A stretch of 64,000 bases of DNA, from positions 21,711,204-21,775,203 of the forward strand of contig CM034609.1 of assembly GCA_020091685.1 (NCBI GenBank), given 5' to 3'. The notes below the pieces were generated by a model. The model made no database searches. It was not told the origin of the DNA and saw only the letters and a list, made by a program, of their open reading frames with translations. This document shows, piece by piece, positions 50,562-62,535 of this stretch (position 1 is the stretch's first letter; each line of letters opens with the position of its first letter). Made by a program: the position numbers and the translations under genes. The DNA is from Lutjanus erythropterus. Taxonomy: Eukaryota > Chordata > Actinopteri > Lutjaniformes > Lutjanidae.

Positions 50562-51854
50562 ATGACAGTGAAGTGATTTGAGTTCACCTGACATAAACAT
50601 TCCTTTTCTCATATACACACACTTACACACTCCCACGCACATTCACCATAATCACTGCAAGAGAATACAGTGTTGAGTGTGTGTGCATGCGTGTGTGTGT
50701 GTGTGTATTTGTTGTGTTTAGTTGTAGGGAGGTGAAATGATTTCACCTGACAGAAACAATGCTGCTTTCTCTCGGTTTCTTCTTCTCTGCCACACAAACG
50801 CACGGACTGAAGCAGACACTCAGAGCCAGACACAAACACACAAACACATGCACACACATGCACACACACATACACGCAGTGATCTGACAAGCTGCTATTG
50901 GTGTATCATATAGTACTTTTTGTTACATTTAGACACAAACTGCATTAGTCATTTTTCTGCCTGCGGTGTTTGTCTCTCTCTCCATAGCTCGCTGTTTGAT
51001 TTGTTCAAGTGACTCAACATAACATAGTGTAAAAAAATGGTCAATTTATCTTTAAAGCGAGGTAACCAAATTTCAACGGTTTCAATTATTTTTTTTATCT
51101 AGTCAAGAATGAGTCCAGCTGGATCCTTTGTTCTGGTGCTACATGCTACCTGAGTGATAATTGCAGTGTAAAGTTGGATTTTTGCCACTCGCCAAGTTAA
51201 TTAAATTGTTTAATATAACAAAAATATACATACATTTTAATTTGTGTTTGAAAAAAGAGAGAGCAGAGAGCACTTAGCTTTGTACAAGGAATGGAAACGG
51301 GCACATAAAAAGGTTATAAACAAACTTATGTAACATGACTCCTATCAGCTGAAAGCAAACATGAAACAATAAAATAACGCAGATAACTGAAAGTACAAAC
51401 AGCGATGCAGGAGAGAAACTTCAAAACACAGAGACTCAGTTAGAAGCAGCTGAGAGTTGACCACATAGACTTTTAAAATAATCTTTCTCTCCAGTCTCCT
51501 GCACAGACATGAGTAGAGTCTCGCAAAACACACTTGTTTGAAAGGGAGAAGGTGGTTGTCTGCAGAGGACATGTCACTACATCCCACTTGTAGACAGGTC
51601 AGGCTTACTTTGGCCCCATTGCAGTGTATTACAGTTTGACTCAGCGTGGCCAAAAGTGCCAATAGAAAAGCCCCATATTGCTCTGAAGAAAATGCCTGGC
51701 ACACAACCCCCAGTTAAAATGCCAACTGTCATTTTCACACTAAATAAAAGTGCATACACTTTGTACACATTAAACAAACAAGATATAAGTGAGTTAATGA
51801 GCTTTGCGAGTGCTGGTAAGTGGAGTTTGTTACCTTTAGACAGGGCCTGACTTG

Positions 51855-52022
51855 ATGTTTGCACCCATTTCCAGTCTCTGTGCATTGCTAAGCTAATAGG
51901 CAGCTGGTTGTAGCTTCATAAGAGAAGAGAAGTTTGATACCCTTCTCAAGTCTGTTCTCTTCTAACTCTCCACCAAAATGAAATCAAGCATATTTCCAAA
52001 ATGTCAAACTATTCTTCTAAGG
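51855..52022 (-). repeat. Dispersed fish repeat fragment, opposite orientation to 42105-42235
   Basis: It has GTGCATTGCTAAGCTAATAG, GCTGGTTGTAGCTTCATAAG and the terminal CAAAATGTCAAACTATTCTT. The TGCTAAGCTAATAGGCAGCT part is a near reverse complement of the tract near 42110. I recognise the terminal motif as a frequent end of a fish repeat, with modest certainty. Confidence 0.5.
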
Positions 52023-52427
52023 TCACATCAGTAAGTGTGATGATTGGAGAGATAATTGCTGAAATTAATTTTCCTCAGTCTCATCTTAAAAATCATCACT
52101 GCTGTTTTGCTCAAATGTCTGTCTGCAACTGATGACTAATGTATATTCATCCGTTTATGAAGAAACTGGATAGACATTGGCTGATAGCTGTTTCCTGGCA
52201 GATGATGAATTTGTGTAATGTCAGTGGGTTTGTCTGAAAAGATAAATGCTTAAAAAACAAATTGACACACAATGAATCTTAAATGTTTGGGAACTGAGTC
52301 ATCAAACAACAAATGATATAGATATATAGAGCAAATAAAACCATTGAGAGCTGCCACTTACAAAGATATTTTTCATTAAGTGATGTATGCCTTTCTCTGC
52401 CTCTCTCCTCAATGTTTCCCCTTACAG

Positions 52428-52542
52428 GTACCTGATGAATGTGACATTTGAGGGGCGTAATCTGTCGTTCAGCGAGGACGGATACCAGATGCACCCCAAG
52501 CTGGTCATCATTCTGCTCAACAAGGAGAGACAGTGGGACAGG
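52428..52542 (+). CDS. grin2b: GluN2B NMDA receptor subunit, internal exon (end of amino-terminal domain)
   Basis: This 115-nt exon has acceptor CTTACAG and donor AGG/gtgagg. It completes an Arg codon and ends in phase 0. It encodes [20 protein letters not shown] followed by [19 protein letters not shown], about human GluN2B residues 337-375. Its length equals the 115-bp exon I recall for mammalian GRIN2A/GRIN2B, and both boundaries match in phase. NVT and NLS are N-glycosylation sequons, as expected for an extracellular domain. The segment closes the amino-terminal domain just before the linker to the ligand-binding domain. It stands alone, with 10.5 kb of intron before it and 7.7 kb after it. 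Translation reading through the donor adds unrelated residues, which supports the splice site. Confidence 0.96.
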
Positions 52543-55199
52543 GTGAGGACAGAGAAAAGGAGAGTGTACATGTGTGGTCGTGTGTTTACATCTGTCTTCA
52601 TGTGGCTGGTTCAAACGCGTGGAAATGGTCAGAAAACGGTCGTGCTGAAAGACAGGGGGGTGTCAATGCCAGTGAGTTAGCTCTATCCTCTAAGTACAGT
52701 GCCTGATTGGTGCATCTGTCTGTGTTTCTATCTCTGTCTCTTATCGTCTGATTTTCACTTTTTAGGCATTTTAAGCCTTAAGCTTTATAGGCGCTACTCT
52801 GATTAGATATTATCAACTCGGCGAAGGTGCCTTTGAGCAATGCACTGCAGCACAGGCTCCACATACTAGCCATCATTTATCTGGTTTTTTTTTTTTCTCT
52901 CAAAATCTCCTCCTTCAGTTTGCCTGCGCTGCACTCAGAAAATGTCAAATATGATTTGTTTTTTCACTGTTTTAAATGGAAAAGTGTCAGAACTAATATG
53001 GAGCAAGTAAAAAAAAATATCACCAGTGTGTGTTTAATACTGGGTGCATTTCTTAATGTAACTAAAGCAAAGGTAGCTCAGAGGGTCATGCTGAACATAC
53101 TTTGTGCTACAGCTACAGGCTTTACAAGACATCGTTTTCAGAAAGGAAAAATAAAATATGCATGGTTTGCTGCACATACAGTGCTGCATGTCCTTTGGTG
53201 GCAAAGTCTATTGGCTTCCACTAAAAATGATCTTTTTAATCGTCAGACCTGCAGCTACTAAAACATTGTGAGGAAGACAGGACTTGAGTTTATTTTGCTT
53301 GAACTGAAAACAGCAGGTTGTATTGTTGACGAGGGTTATCAAAGAATTTGTAGTCCAGTGAGACTGTGGCGAGTTATTGGCGAGTCTCGATGTCAGGGGT
53401 CTCATTTATGAAAGCATGCATAATCCGTGTTCTAAATGTTTGCTCAACCCTCGTCTGTGCAGATGAGAAAATCACCCCCAGAACGCCACATATGGTCGAC
53501 TGCATCCATCACATGTCCCAGTGCCCTTAATGTAGGGTTACTTGATGTGAACAAAAGTAGCAACCGAGAAAGATGAAGACAGAAAAACATCATAGACGAT
53601 GCAGAATGAATTAATATACCGTAGTGTCCTGGAAGGTGGTGTGTGGAAAAGCTTCCCAGCATGCACCGCGGCAACAGACTTTGGGACAGAAGTCTCATTT
53701 TATGTGTTACTAGTTTTATTAGTCTGCAGTGTTTCTACTGTTTCCACACTTAATTTGTTGTTACACACTTTATTATGAGTGAGCAGTTTGGCTGAGTAAT
53801 GTGCAAATTTGTTAGATTGGTGCTAATAGACAAATACTGTGTGCAGGGAAAATTTTCATTCTTTTAATGTCTCGTAACTAAGATCAAAATGCTACCAGTG
53901 AAATTCTGAAAAGCCAAACCGTGTTATCTGAGATTTCTACAATTAGCTGGTCCAAAGATAAATAAAGATTAATATAAAGCATGTAATTACAGTTTAATTA
54001 ATCGATTGATTAACTTGCTTTTTAATTGTTGCAGTTTTTAAACAGTTTCAGCAAAAGGGAAAAATTCTTAGTTTAATCAATACCAATCCATAATACAGAA
54101 ATATGGAGAATACTTTTACCCAGAATTATAATTAAAATGTATTTTTCTTATGTTTATGTTGCTTAAAATGTTTGACCTGTACTACACTGACATGTAAAAA
54201 AAAAGTTTTTCACACGACAGGTGTTTTCACAGAGATGTCTGTACACATAAGTATGAGATTTGAATATACCCTGAGCAAGCTGGATTTGGTATGTAACAAA
54301 TCAGAAAGCCGATCACTGAAATTCAGGCAAACCTCCCCTGAAACCTCCAGCGCAGAGCAGACTTGTCAGGGCAGGAAGCAGGAATTAGCATTTGCTGTGT
54401 CAGCAACTGCCAATTACAAGCATAAACAACCAAAAAAAACTACACTTAACCATTCTGATAAATCTGCTCGCAGACTCCTCGTCTGGGTCTGAATGACAAC
54501 ATATATGACTAATCTGTCCCATGTGTCCTTGAGTGTTAAAACTGGACATCTTGAGTGCAAGCGGTGGTGGTGGGTGGGATGCAAGGCTTGATCCAGAATT
54601 AGAGTGCCTCCAGCCCCTTTTGAGAGTTTTTTTTTCTTTATGTAATCATAGTATATCATATAACATAACATATTGCAAAAGGACCTTTAAAGGAAAAAAT
54701 GGCAAATAAACTATAGTTATTTTAGTTTTAAATCATAGAATCTCTAATATGTAATATTTCCATATTGTTTATTCACATTGATACTGTGACAATTCCAAAA
54801 TATCAATATCAGCAAAGCAAACATTTTCTAGTTTTAATTACCTTCAGTACGGGGACATGATAGTTCATTATTAATGCAGATTGGTTACAGTGAATACACA
54901 TATTCAGGAACAGTAATTTACAGTGTATCCATCATACTTACATGGTTGACAGTGACGCTAGTTTGTGTGTCTGTAATTTAGGAAGCAGTTTATTCATGAT
55001 AACACATGTGTACCACAATATTTTTGTTTGTTGTTGTTATGGTTCTAAGTGTACACACAAGCACAAGAAGATACTGATAGTATTATGCATGGCTTAAGCA
55101 CAAAACTGTGCCCTGGGCCAGTACTGAGCAGCGTCTCCATGTGAGTGTGTGACTGAATTAATAAAAAACAAACTTGAGTCAAACTTTATGCAATATGTA

Positions 55200-55275
55200 C
55201 TGGGGCTCAGGGAGTAATGGATTACATGTAATTAGGATACAAACAAATAACCATATTTCATACAGTTACAGTAAA
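55200..55275. repeat. Terminal fragment of AGGGAGTAAYGGATTACATG repeat
   Basis: GGCTCAGGGAGTAATGGATT followed by ACATGTAATTAGGATAC matches the end of a common fish repeat. A related end in inverse orientation lies at 56310-56460, so the two may be the ends of one interrupted element. Confidence 0.45.
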
Positions 55276-56309
55276 AATGGGGATAGCAGGGTTTTACATT
55301 AAATTTTAAACTGAAGAAGTATATACTACCATGCACAGTACATCACCACACTGGTCTACAATTCATAATCATGTCTTCTTCTTAAAAAATCATTTCACTT
55401 GGTGTAAATTTAGCTGTTATTTTGTATTTAAAGCAAAAAGGGGGAACAACCTCACAATACAATGCAAATTCTGCCTTCTAGCAGTGAAAATGCTGCCATC
55501 ATCCAAGAAGCCAACATGTAATTTAAAGAAACAAGAAACAACAAAATGTTAGCTACACAGTAAACCAGTTACTCAAACAAACTCAACCCTATGCAGAATA
55601 TTTACAGTGCCATCACTGTGCATTAACTGCAAAACCAACAACTTCACTGCTCATCTTTCCCTCCGCATTCACCGTCACTTTCTGCCACCACAGATGTGAT
55701 TGGTCTGACACTCTTCCTCTCTCACGCACACTCACTGCGATCCACTAGTCTGACCTGTTGGTAGTCTGCAGTGTTTGCTGGCTCACCTTTATCATCAGGA
55801 CTAAATGTAAAATTGATACGTGCATCTAGAAGGGAACCCCGGACCCATGAAAAATCTTGTGAGCGTGATTATTCTAACCCAAACCAGGATCTTGTGACAG
55901 TTTTGCAAATAAAAGGTTAATTTCTAGACATGACCCAGGAGGACACAGCAGAGGATGGACTTGTAGTGAGTTTCTTTGAGTGTCTGTGAGTACACTGACG
56001 CTCTTGCTCTGAAACTTTTGCTGGATGCTCCTATAGCTTGTAAACATGTATGTAGTTTAACGTGTTTACAGCATCTATCAAGTTTCTTTCAAATGTGGCA
56101 GGCCAAAAAGTAACCTTGTCGTGAAGATTTTAACTTTGAGTTAATTAGTTTATTGACAATAATATCATACGCAATATGAAATGAAAGACTTCTTCTTTTG
56201 CCCAACTAACAAAGCTGTTTTGCTCCCTAAATGCACCCTGTACCTTTTATAAACAAGAAAACTGTCTATATTAGGCCAAACAATTTCTCCATATCTGGTA
56301 GTCAGGTAA

Positions 56310-56460
56310 TCTAAAAGTAACTGAAAGTAATAAGGTCTCACTAGTTTAATAATGTGATACTTGGATTAGGTTACTGATGACATTTTTTTAACTGTTAATT
56401 AGTAACTGTATTGTGACTGTACATTTTTAAAGTAACCCTCCCGTGTCCCTGGTACTCAGT
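56310..56460. repeat. Inverse-oriented end of the same repeat family as 55200-55275
   Basis: AAAAGTAACTGAAAGTAATA, TTAATTAGTAACTGTATTGT and the terminus TTTAAAGTAACCCTCCCGTG match the other end of the family. Confidence 0.45.
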
Positions 56461-57734
56461 CAGCTTTCCTTGAAAGTTATTGTACAAGCTGAGAAATTGA
56501 TAAAACTTCTCTAAGTGTGGCTGGAGGCGAAGGTGGTAGAGCAGACAGGGCAAAAACAATCCTGAGTCATACTCTGAACCAACAACCTTAAATGAACCTG
56601 ATGCTCCCCGCCACCTGCAAAGTCACCAGCATGCATCTGTGTTTCCTGATGCTCAGCCTCCATTGTATCTGTGTCCTGCAGCCTGACTCCTTTGACTCTC
56701 CTTATTCTTTATTCTCAGTGTTTCTCTCTTTCTTCTGCCTCTCTAATCTATATTCTGTCCTCTGATCAGAGAACAAGGTGAATCGCTCCCCTCCTGTCTC
56801 CCCTCTCTCTCTCCCTCTCTCTTTTCTCTCCCTTTCTCCCCTTGCAGCCTGCACCACCCCATCTCCTCCCTCCATCTCCTCCTCCTCCTCCTCCCGCTCC
56901 CTCGCTCATGTTTAATTCTTAGCTTGACTTCCAGCTGAACCACTTTTCTTGGTTCCTAATGAGTTCCAGCTCCTACAACCATCCTTCCACTGCACCTTTG
57001 AAGTAGTGTGAAGACTCTGTAGTGTCCAGTCCAGTTTACTCCCCTCCAGGCTGATTTTAACCCTTTCCTCTCCACCTCCCTCCCCCTTTCCTTCTTTCCC
57101 TCCATCCCTGTCTGTCTCTATCACTTACTTTTGCCCACTCTTTTTTTTGTCTGTCCAGATAGAAGAAAGATGCTTTGTGCCCCAGAGATACACAGCCCAC
57201 TCCAGGCAACCTTGGCGAGTTTGTGTTCGCTAGAGTGCACTAAAGTGTGTGTGTGTACATTTACATATTTACGAGTGTGCAAACCTGGCTTTAAACACTT
57301 GCGTCTCAGCTGCCTGTCATGCCCTGTCTCTCATTATCGTGTGTCCACTTAGTCAATGATCCATATCCATTTCCGCCCACATCGTTCCCTCAGTGAAAGT
57401 GGCCTACTGGGAACTTGTAGAGGAGAAGGCACAGGTATGGTTTGATGTGACCGTCATCCGGGGGAAATTGACTAATTGATGACGCTCATTCGGTGAAGTA
57501 GAGCCACAAGGGCTGGAGGGCTCTCCAGATGTACAGCTGGACACTCCTCTACAGAAGAGCCAGCATTTTGCATCTGAATGAGCGCCATCTCCGGCTTTCT
57601 GTTCCTGTCACAGAGACAATCACTTGACTCTTTCTCTCCATGATAGAGCGGTTTCTCCCTTTCTCCCTGCAAATTTGGCTCAATCTTTCTGTCTCACTTC
57701 ATGTGTGTGCATTTGTTTGTCCATGGTTGCATTC

Positions 57735-57830
57735 AATATTCTCGCCAGCGTGCTATTTAGTACACTTAAGTAGTATGCAACATTATTCTAATATGTTCAC
57801 ATCATTATAGACAATGTGCCAGAATAAAAT
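57735..57830. repeat. Possible dispersed repeat end (TTAAGTAGTATGCAACATTA)
   Basis: TACACTTAAGTAGTATGCAA then ATTCTAATATGTTCACATCA and GACAATGTGCCAGAATA resemble one end of a fish repeat. Its other end may be the GTATGTTGAATGATACACAT and TTTCGGACGCAGTGCATG block at 58840-58900. The assignment is tentative. Confidence 0.35.
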
Positions 57831-58839
57831 TTTCATAATCTTATCATGAAATTTCTTTTACTTTTTTTCATAGGAAAGGCTTGTACAAACATGCCATCAT
57901 CATCAGATTCAGCAAGCATTCATAACATCAGATAACTGTGTAAATAATCTGCCTGTGTGTATTTGAGTGCTTGTAAATTAGCATGATTATGCCAGAAAGT
58001 GGTGAAAGTTCTCATAAATCACTTGAGAACAAATCTGTTTGTGCGAGCGAGGCCGATTGCTTGTGATTTCACCAGAAGCGCCCCAGCAGGTCCTGTCCAC
58101 TCTGCTCTTTCAAAATACACACCGAGTCTATTTTTGACAGATGTCACATCAAGCTGCACAGAGCAGATCGCATGGGCAGGAAGTCAAACACAGAAACACC
58201 GGAGAGAATCTGGTCAATTTTCAAATTAAAACCCCCCTGTGCAGACATACGATCACAAAAACAAAAAAAAAAAGAAAATAATTTAACTACGTAGCCTACT
58301 AACCCATGGGAGAAGCACAAAAAGCAGCGAAAAATGACCGAATCAACTAAATCCGGGCAATTCAACATAATCTGGCAGGCAAAACACTCTGCTGCTCAAA
58401 CTCACATGTGGCATGAAGCCGTGTGGAGGACAGATCAAAACTGTGCTCAGTGCAATCAGTAGTTTTGTATGACACCAATATTATGTAAGGTGCCTTCTTT
58501 TTCTGGGGAAATATTACCTTGTGTAAGCACTTGACTGGACAACATCAGCATATCTAGTGTATCCCACAATGCAATGTGATAGTTATGACACCAACAACAT
58601 ATCAGACAAAGGCAGACAGCGACCAAGGCGGGTCTGGCATGATGTCAATAATGCTTCCATTTTTTTAAAAAAAAAAGAAGGGTTTACTTTGATAGGCATA
58701 AAATATTATATATATATATATATTAAGTTAGCTCATCATTGGGAGGGGTTACCATGGTTATGGGTCTCCAGCTGGCAAGGAGGCCCTCAAGAAGTGACGT
58801 AATACATGCTGAGCAGTATATCCGAAAAGAACTGCCACT

Positions 58840-58900
58840 GTTTATGTACACAAAAGTATGTTGAATGATACACATTTCGGACGCAGTGCATGTCTCAATG
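58840..58900. repeat. Possible partner end of the repeat at 57735-57830
   Basis: AGTATGTTGAATGATACACA followed by TTTCGGACGCAGTGCATG is a phrase seen in fish dispersed repeats. The 1 kb between this and 57735-57830 could be one composite element. This is weakly supported. Confidence 0.35.
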
Positions 58901-59596
58901 TCTCTTTTTTAATGTCTTTCTCTCTCTTTAATCTCTCCATCCACCTCCTCTGTCTCACTCTTTCTTTCCCCACCCTCTCCTCTTGATCTGAATTCTGCTC
59001 TTTCCCCCGTTCCAGTCTCGTCCTTCATGTTAACCTTGCTCTCATTCTCTACTCTGGGTCCCAGTCGTCTCCTTTCCTCTCCTCTCCTCTCCTCCCCCTC
59101 TCTTCTCCCAACTTTCTCTGTCACCACATTTCATTTATATAATTTATTATCAGTCATAAAACTCTCCTGTTCATTCGTTACCTCGTTGTCTTTTTATTGA
59201 CAGATGGACCAATCACAATTAAACCCAGAAAACAGAAAATGAGGCAATTAAACCCTAATCAGAGTGAGATGTTTTTGCATAAAAAGCACTCAAACTCTAC
59301 ATTGCTTTCTGGTGATGTGATTCAACTCTGGCTTACCATTTGCAAGAGCAGAGCTGCAGTTATTTTTGATGAACTGCATTGCAGCGTGAACTTTAATCTG
59401 AACGGATTTATACATTTGGTTCCTGCCAAGTGATTCATTTCATGTATGCATTTTACTGTAACACTTGTTAGCACGTGGTTGATGAGCTTCTTGTACAGAC
59501 TGAAGTCTATGCATCCCCATGATCACAGTTAACTCGCTGGTCAAAAAAAAAGAATAGAATGAAGAATGCAGTTCTAGAAAAACAACTCATTAAAGC

Positions 59597-59751
59597 GTTG
59601 AAATGAACCCTTAATTCACCAAGACAGAGGTGGAAAAAGTCCAGAGAGGAGCTATAGGGTGGTCTCACATCAGAAAAGCAGCAGGGAGAAACGGTGTATA
59701 GAACCAGAATACTTTCATATCTACCTCTGTGAATTAAGGGTTTATTTCAAC
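59597..59751. repeat. Imperfect stem-loop with ~30-bp arms
   Basis: The left arm GTTGAAATGAACCCTTAATT with CACC...AGAGGT (59597-59631) is the reverse complement, with a few differences, of the right arm ACCTCTGTGAATTAAGGGTT with TATTTCAAC (59723-59751). The loop is about 90 bp and has no evident coding content. It may be a small MITE. Confidence 0.6.
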
Positions 59752-60249
59752 TGAACCAGAGTTGGAGATTGTTGGAACAGTGGAAAGACGAGCCAAGATG
59801 TTTTTTGAGAGTTCCATTTTGTTTCCTGAATGAGGATGATGATGACAATTTTGAAATGAAAGAAAAAACACAACTGTTTCGGTTTAAGCAAAACATCTTA
59901 CTCTTAAAAAAAGTTCTATCTCTGTATGGATCCTCACTATAATGTTGTCAGACACTTAGAATAGCGATCCCAGCTTGTCAGTGGCAAAAAAAAAGCACTT
60001 TGTAGTGGACGTACTTTGACGGTGCACAGTCACCCAGAGGGATTACGTTGGCAGCTTAGTTTCACTTCTGCCAGCTGCACCGCTCAATACTGGACCAATT
60101 TTTTAAAATGTTGTCTTCATTAATCATTTAGACACAAAAACAAATAGGGTCCATGTTCAAAAATACCAAAGCTACCCTTTAAGGAATAAGATCTGTGTAT
60201 AACCTTTCAAAGGTAATCTGGATGTCATTTGTTTGCTGTATGTCTGCAG

Positions 60250-60458
60250 GTGGGTAAATGGGAGAATGGCTCCCTGTCCATGAAGTACCATGTGTGGCCT
60301 CGCTATGAACTATATGGTGGGGCAGCGACCAGGGAGGACGACCACCTATCCATCGTGACATTGGAGGAGGCTCCATTTGTAATTGTGGAAGACGTGGATC
60401 CGCTGAGTGGGACCTGTATGAGGAACACCGTACCCTGCCGGAAACAGATCAAAACACT
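60250..60458 (+). CDS. grin2b: GluN2B NMDA receptor subunit, internal exon (linker and start of glutamate-binding S1)
   Basis: This 209-nt exon has acceptor GTCTGCAG and donor CT/gtgaga, starting in phase 0 and ending in phase 2. It encodes [20 protein letters not shown], a variable loop of about ten residues, then [20 protein letters not shown] and [14 protein letters not shown]. It covers the linker between amino-terminal and ligand-binding domains and the first strand of S1. The second Glu of TLEEAP matches human Glu413, which lies at the glutamate pocket. The cysteines in [10 protein letters not shown] match human Cys429 and Cys436, which form S1 disulfides. The loop [11 protein letters not shown] differs in length and sequence from mammalian GluN2B (two residues longer by my alignment). 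The start VGKWEN resembles GluN2A, but the rest favours 2B. Confidence 0.95.
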
Positions 60459-60868
60459 GTGAGATCAAAGTTCAGATATACCAAATCAGTGTCAGGATGC
60501 AGGGTAAAATGACAATGTCAAGAGGGAACTAAACTTAACTTTAACACATAGATAGAGGCTAGTTTTTTCTGTCCATCTGCCATAGTGACTCACAGATCTA
60601 CCTACTGCAGAACTGACCAAACTAGAAATGAAAAGAAAAAAAAAAAAACTGGCAAGTGCCTAAATTTTGCTTGTGAATGATGTTAATTTCCCACGGCAGC
60701 TGCACAAAGCCAGAGGTAGAATCAGTTCACGCCTCATCTGTGTGAGACTGACAGTGCCAGAAACACCAAATCACGACTACAATTAGCAATTCATGGAAAT
60801 TCAGACAGCAGTCCATAATTTGATTAAACAATTTTCTGTCTTATCTACATGTGTGTCTGTCGGCGCAG
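60459..60868 (+). other. Short intron (410 bp)
   Basis: This phase-2 intron has donor gtgaga and acceptor cggcgcag. The body is unremarkable, with a poly-A run near 60635-60650. No other feature is seen. Confidence 0.9.
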
Positions 60869-61040
60869 CAATCAGACGAAGGAGTCAGGGATCTACATAA
60901 AGCGCTGCTGTAAGGGCTTCTGCATCGACATCCTGAAGAAGATCGCCAAGTCGGTCAAGTTCACCTACGACCTTTACCTGGTCACTAATGGCAAACACGG
61001 CAAGAAGATTAATGGAACATGGAACGGCATGGTGGGAGAG
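60869..61040 (+). CDS. grin2b: GluN2B NMDA receptor subunit, internal exon (glutamate-binding S1)
   Basis: This 172-nt exon has acceptor CGGCGCAG and donor GAG/gtgagg. It completes a Leu codon and ends in phase 0 after GMVGE, where mammalian GRIN2 exons also end. It encodes [20 protein letters not shown], then [20 protein letters not shown], then [17 protein letters not shown], about human GluN2B residues 444-500. CCKGFC supplies the conserved S1 cysteines (human 456, 457, 461). His in GKHG matches human His486, which helps hold glutamate. NQT and NGT are glycosylation sequons at the positions of human Asn444 and Asn491. It lies only 410 bp after the preceding exon. The next exon (the VVMKRAYMAVGSL-type segment with the rest of S1) is not found by 64000, so the gene runs on beyond the window. 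Confidence 0.96.
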
Positions 61041-61110
61041 GTGAGGAGATAAGTTTGTGTCGCATTTGTCTCTTACTTTTATGTTTGCAGCCCACTCTGT
61101 CAATAATAAA

Positions 61111-61287
61111 CCTTTTTCACAGTGGCCGTTTTGACATGAAATACAGTAAACACGGGTGTTATCAGTGATACTGATTAAGGCTGCATTCCATTTAGGTCAA
61201 ACAGAGTAAGAGTGCTGCTATTCCGCATGTTAGCTCACAGGAAAGGCTCTGCTACACCTGATGGAACAGGACCTACTGTGAAAAAGT
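61111..61287. mobile_element. Shortened copy of the CACTTTTTCACA-type palindromic element
   Basis: It begins CCTTTTTCACAGTGGCCGTT, contains GATACTGATTAAGGCTGCAT and AGAGTGCTGCTATTC, and ends CTACTGTGAAAAAG. The right arm is largely missing compared with 32417-32648. It starts about 70 bp after the donor of the exon at 60869-61040. Confidence 0.6.
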
Positions 61288-62257
61288 TGTATTGTGTGTC
61301 CAGTGCTGTTAGATCCATACTAGCAAAGAACATCAGGCCTAAAGTGGCCAAATCTGAAAGCCACGTTATCCACTAAATGTTCGGTGCCTCTCTGTACTTG
61401 TCATGGTCATGCATATTTAAATTATATGACAGTCAGATTTTTAATTTGTTGCCAAAGCTTGAAAATGAGATTGCACGTAATTCACCCTTTGCAACACCAT
61501 CTTCATCATTATTGATGTTATTGCCTTTTAAACGGTGGTGTTAACACATTTGGGCGTACATCGCAGAAAGACACTGGGATATTTGGCAGCAAGTCAGGCA
61601 AGGAAGGGAAGTCTGAACAGAAAATGCTCCGATTACAAAACAGGCTTTGGTACACAGAGGAGCGAGTCGTGGTGCAGAAGTTCAGATTGACATTGAAAAC
61701 GAGTCCCAGCAAAACGGTACAGTGGAAAACAAACGTGAACAACAGAAAGATGTTTTTCCCCTACAGACTGATGAGGTGTAGGCTGATGCTACAGCTTGTT
61801 GCACCCACCCAATCACGTTCAGTCTTGTGTACGTCGCTTCACTGTTTTGGCTGACACCCAGAATGCTGGCTGGTTCCTAGTGAGCGCGAGCGGGCACGCG
61901 AACAACAGATGCTGACTGCAGCTCGCTTTAACGGCCACCGGTGTCACTAATACTCTAGAAGATTTTCTGAAAATCCCACATAGTACAGAGAATTTTGTAT
62001 TTTAAACAACTTTTTTTTTAACAAACACAATTCTTATAGCTCTCTTTTGAAGTTTATAAATAGGATTTGTATGTGTTCTATATGTTTCCCCCATTCTGCT
62101 CCATTATAAGTCATGTTTGGTATGATAAGTAAACAGTACAAGGTATAAAAAAAATGCATTAAATTAAATTTACCACAGTAATGTAATAGATTTTCACATT
62201 TTTTCTTTCACATAACTTAAAGGTTATTTCTTACAATCAATCTGTTAGATTCACCTG

Positions 62258-62535
62258 CACAAAGAAAGTAGTTCCTGCATGAAACTGCTCAGAACAAGGT
62301 CTGTGGATTATTCTGAGCAACCAGGTCACAGGTTTTGGAGAGAGACACTGGTTTAGAATTTTCCAAATGTATTTTTTTGGTGCTTGGAGCAGCACAGGAC
62401 TCGTGCCTTTGAGTCTCATTGTATTTGAGAGAAGACAGAAATCTCCTCGGCTGATATCTCCAAAACCAGGCAACTCACACCAAAATAGTATAGATGCATA
62501 AATAGCACTACAGACCACAGGGAAAATATGTATAT
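62258..62535 (-). mobile_element. Half copy of the long inverted-repeat element, inverted orientation
   Basis: It contains AAACTGCTCAGAACAAGGTC, GTCTGTGGATTATTCTGAGC and GGCTGATATCTCCAAAACCA. These match the right half of 33416-34081 and the reverse complement of 24570-24752. Confidence 0.7.

Larger units (their letters stand above)
41925..52427 (+). other. Intron (10.5 kb)
   Basis: This phase-2 intron contains dispersed-repeat fragments (42105-42235, 48490-48670, 51855-52022) and a CTCTG-rich low-complexity block at 44385-44720. It also holds degenerate CTGG repeats near 44915-45010, several GT/CA microsatellites (47989-48020, 50513-50559 and others) and AT-rich CNE-like sequence near 47790-47940. 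No exon was recognised. Confidence 0.88.
52543..60249 (+). other. Intron (7.7 kb)
   Basis: This phase-0 intron is mostly unique-looking AT-rich sequence. It contains fragments of dispersed repeats at 55200-55275, 56310-56460, 57735-57830 and 58840-58900. CT-rich stretches lie at 56690-57120 and 58900-59115, and an imperfect stem-loop at 59597-59751. I see no exon. Confidence 0.88.

Noticed and set aside
60250-60458. Assignment to GluN2A because of VGKWEN.
   Set aside because: The other exons ([45 protein letters not shown]) follow GluN2B, not GluN2A, GluN2C or GluN2D.
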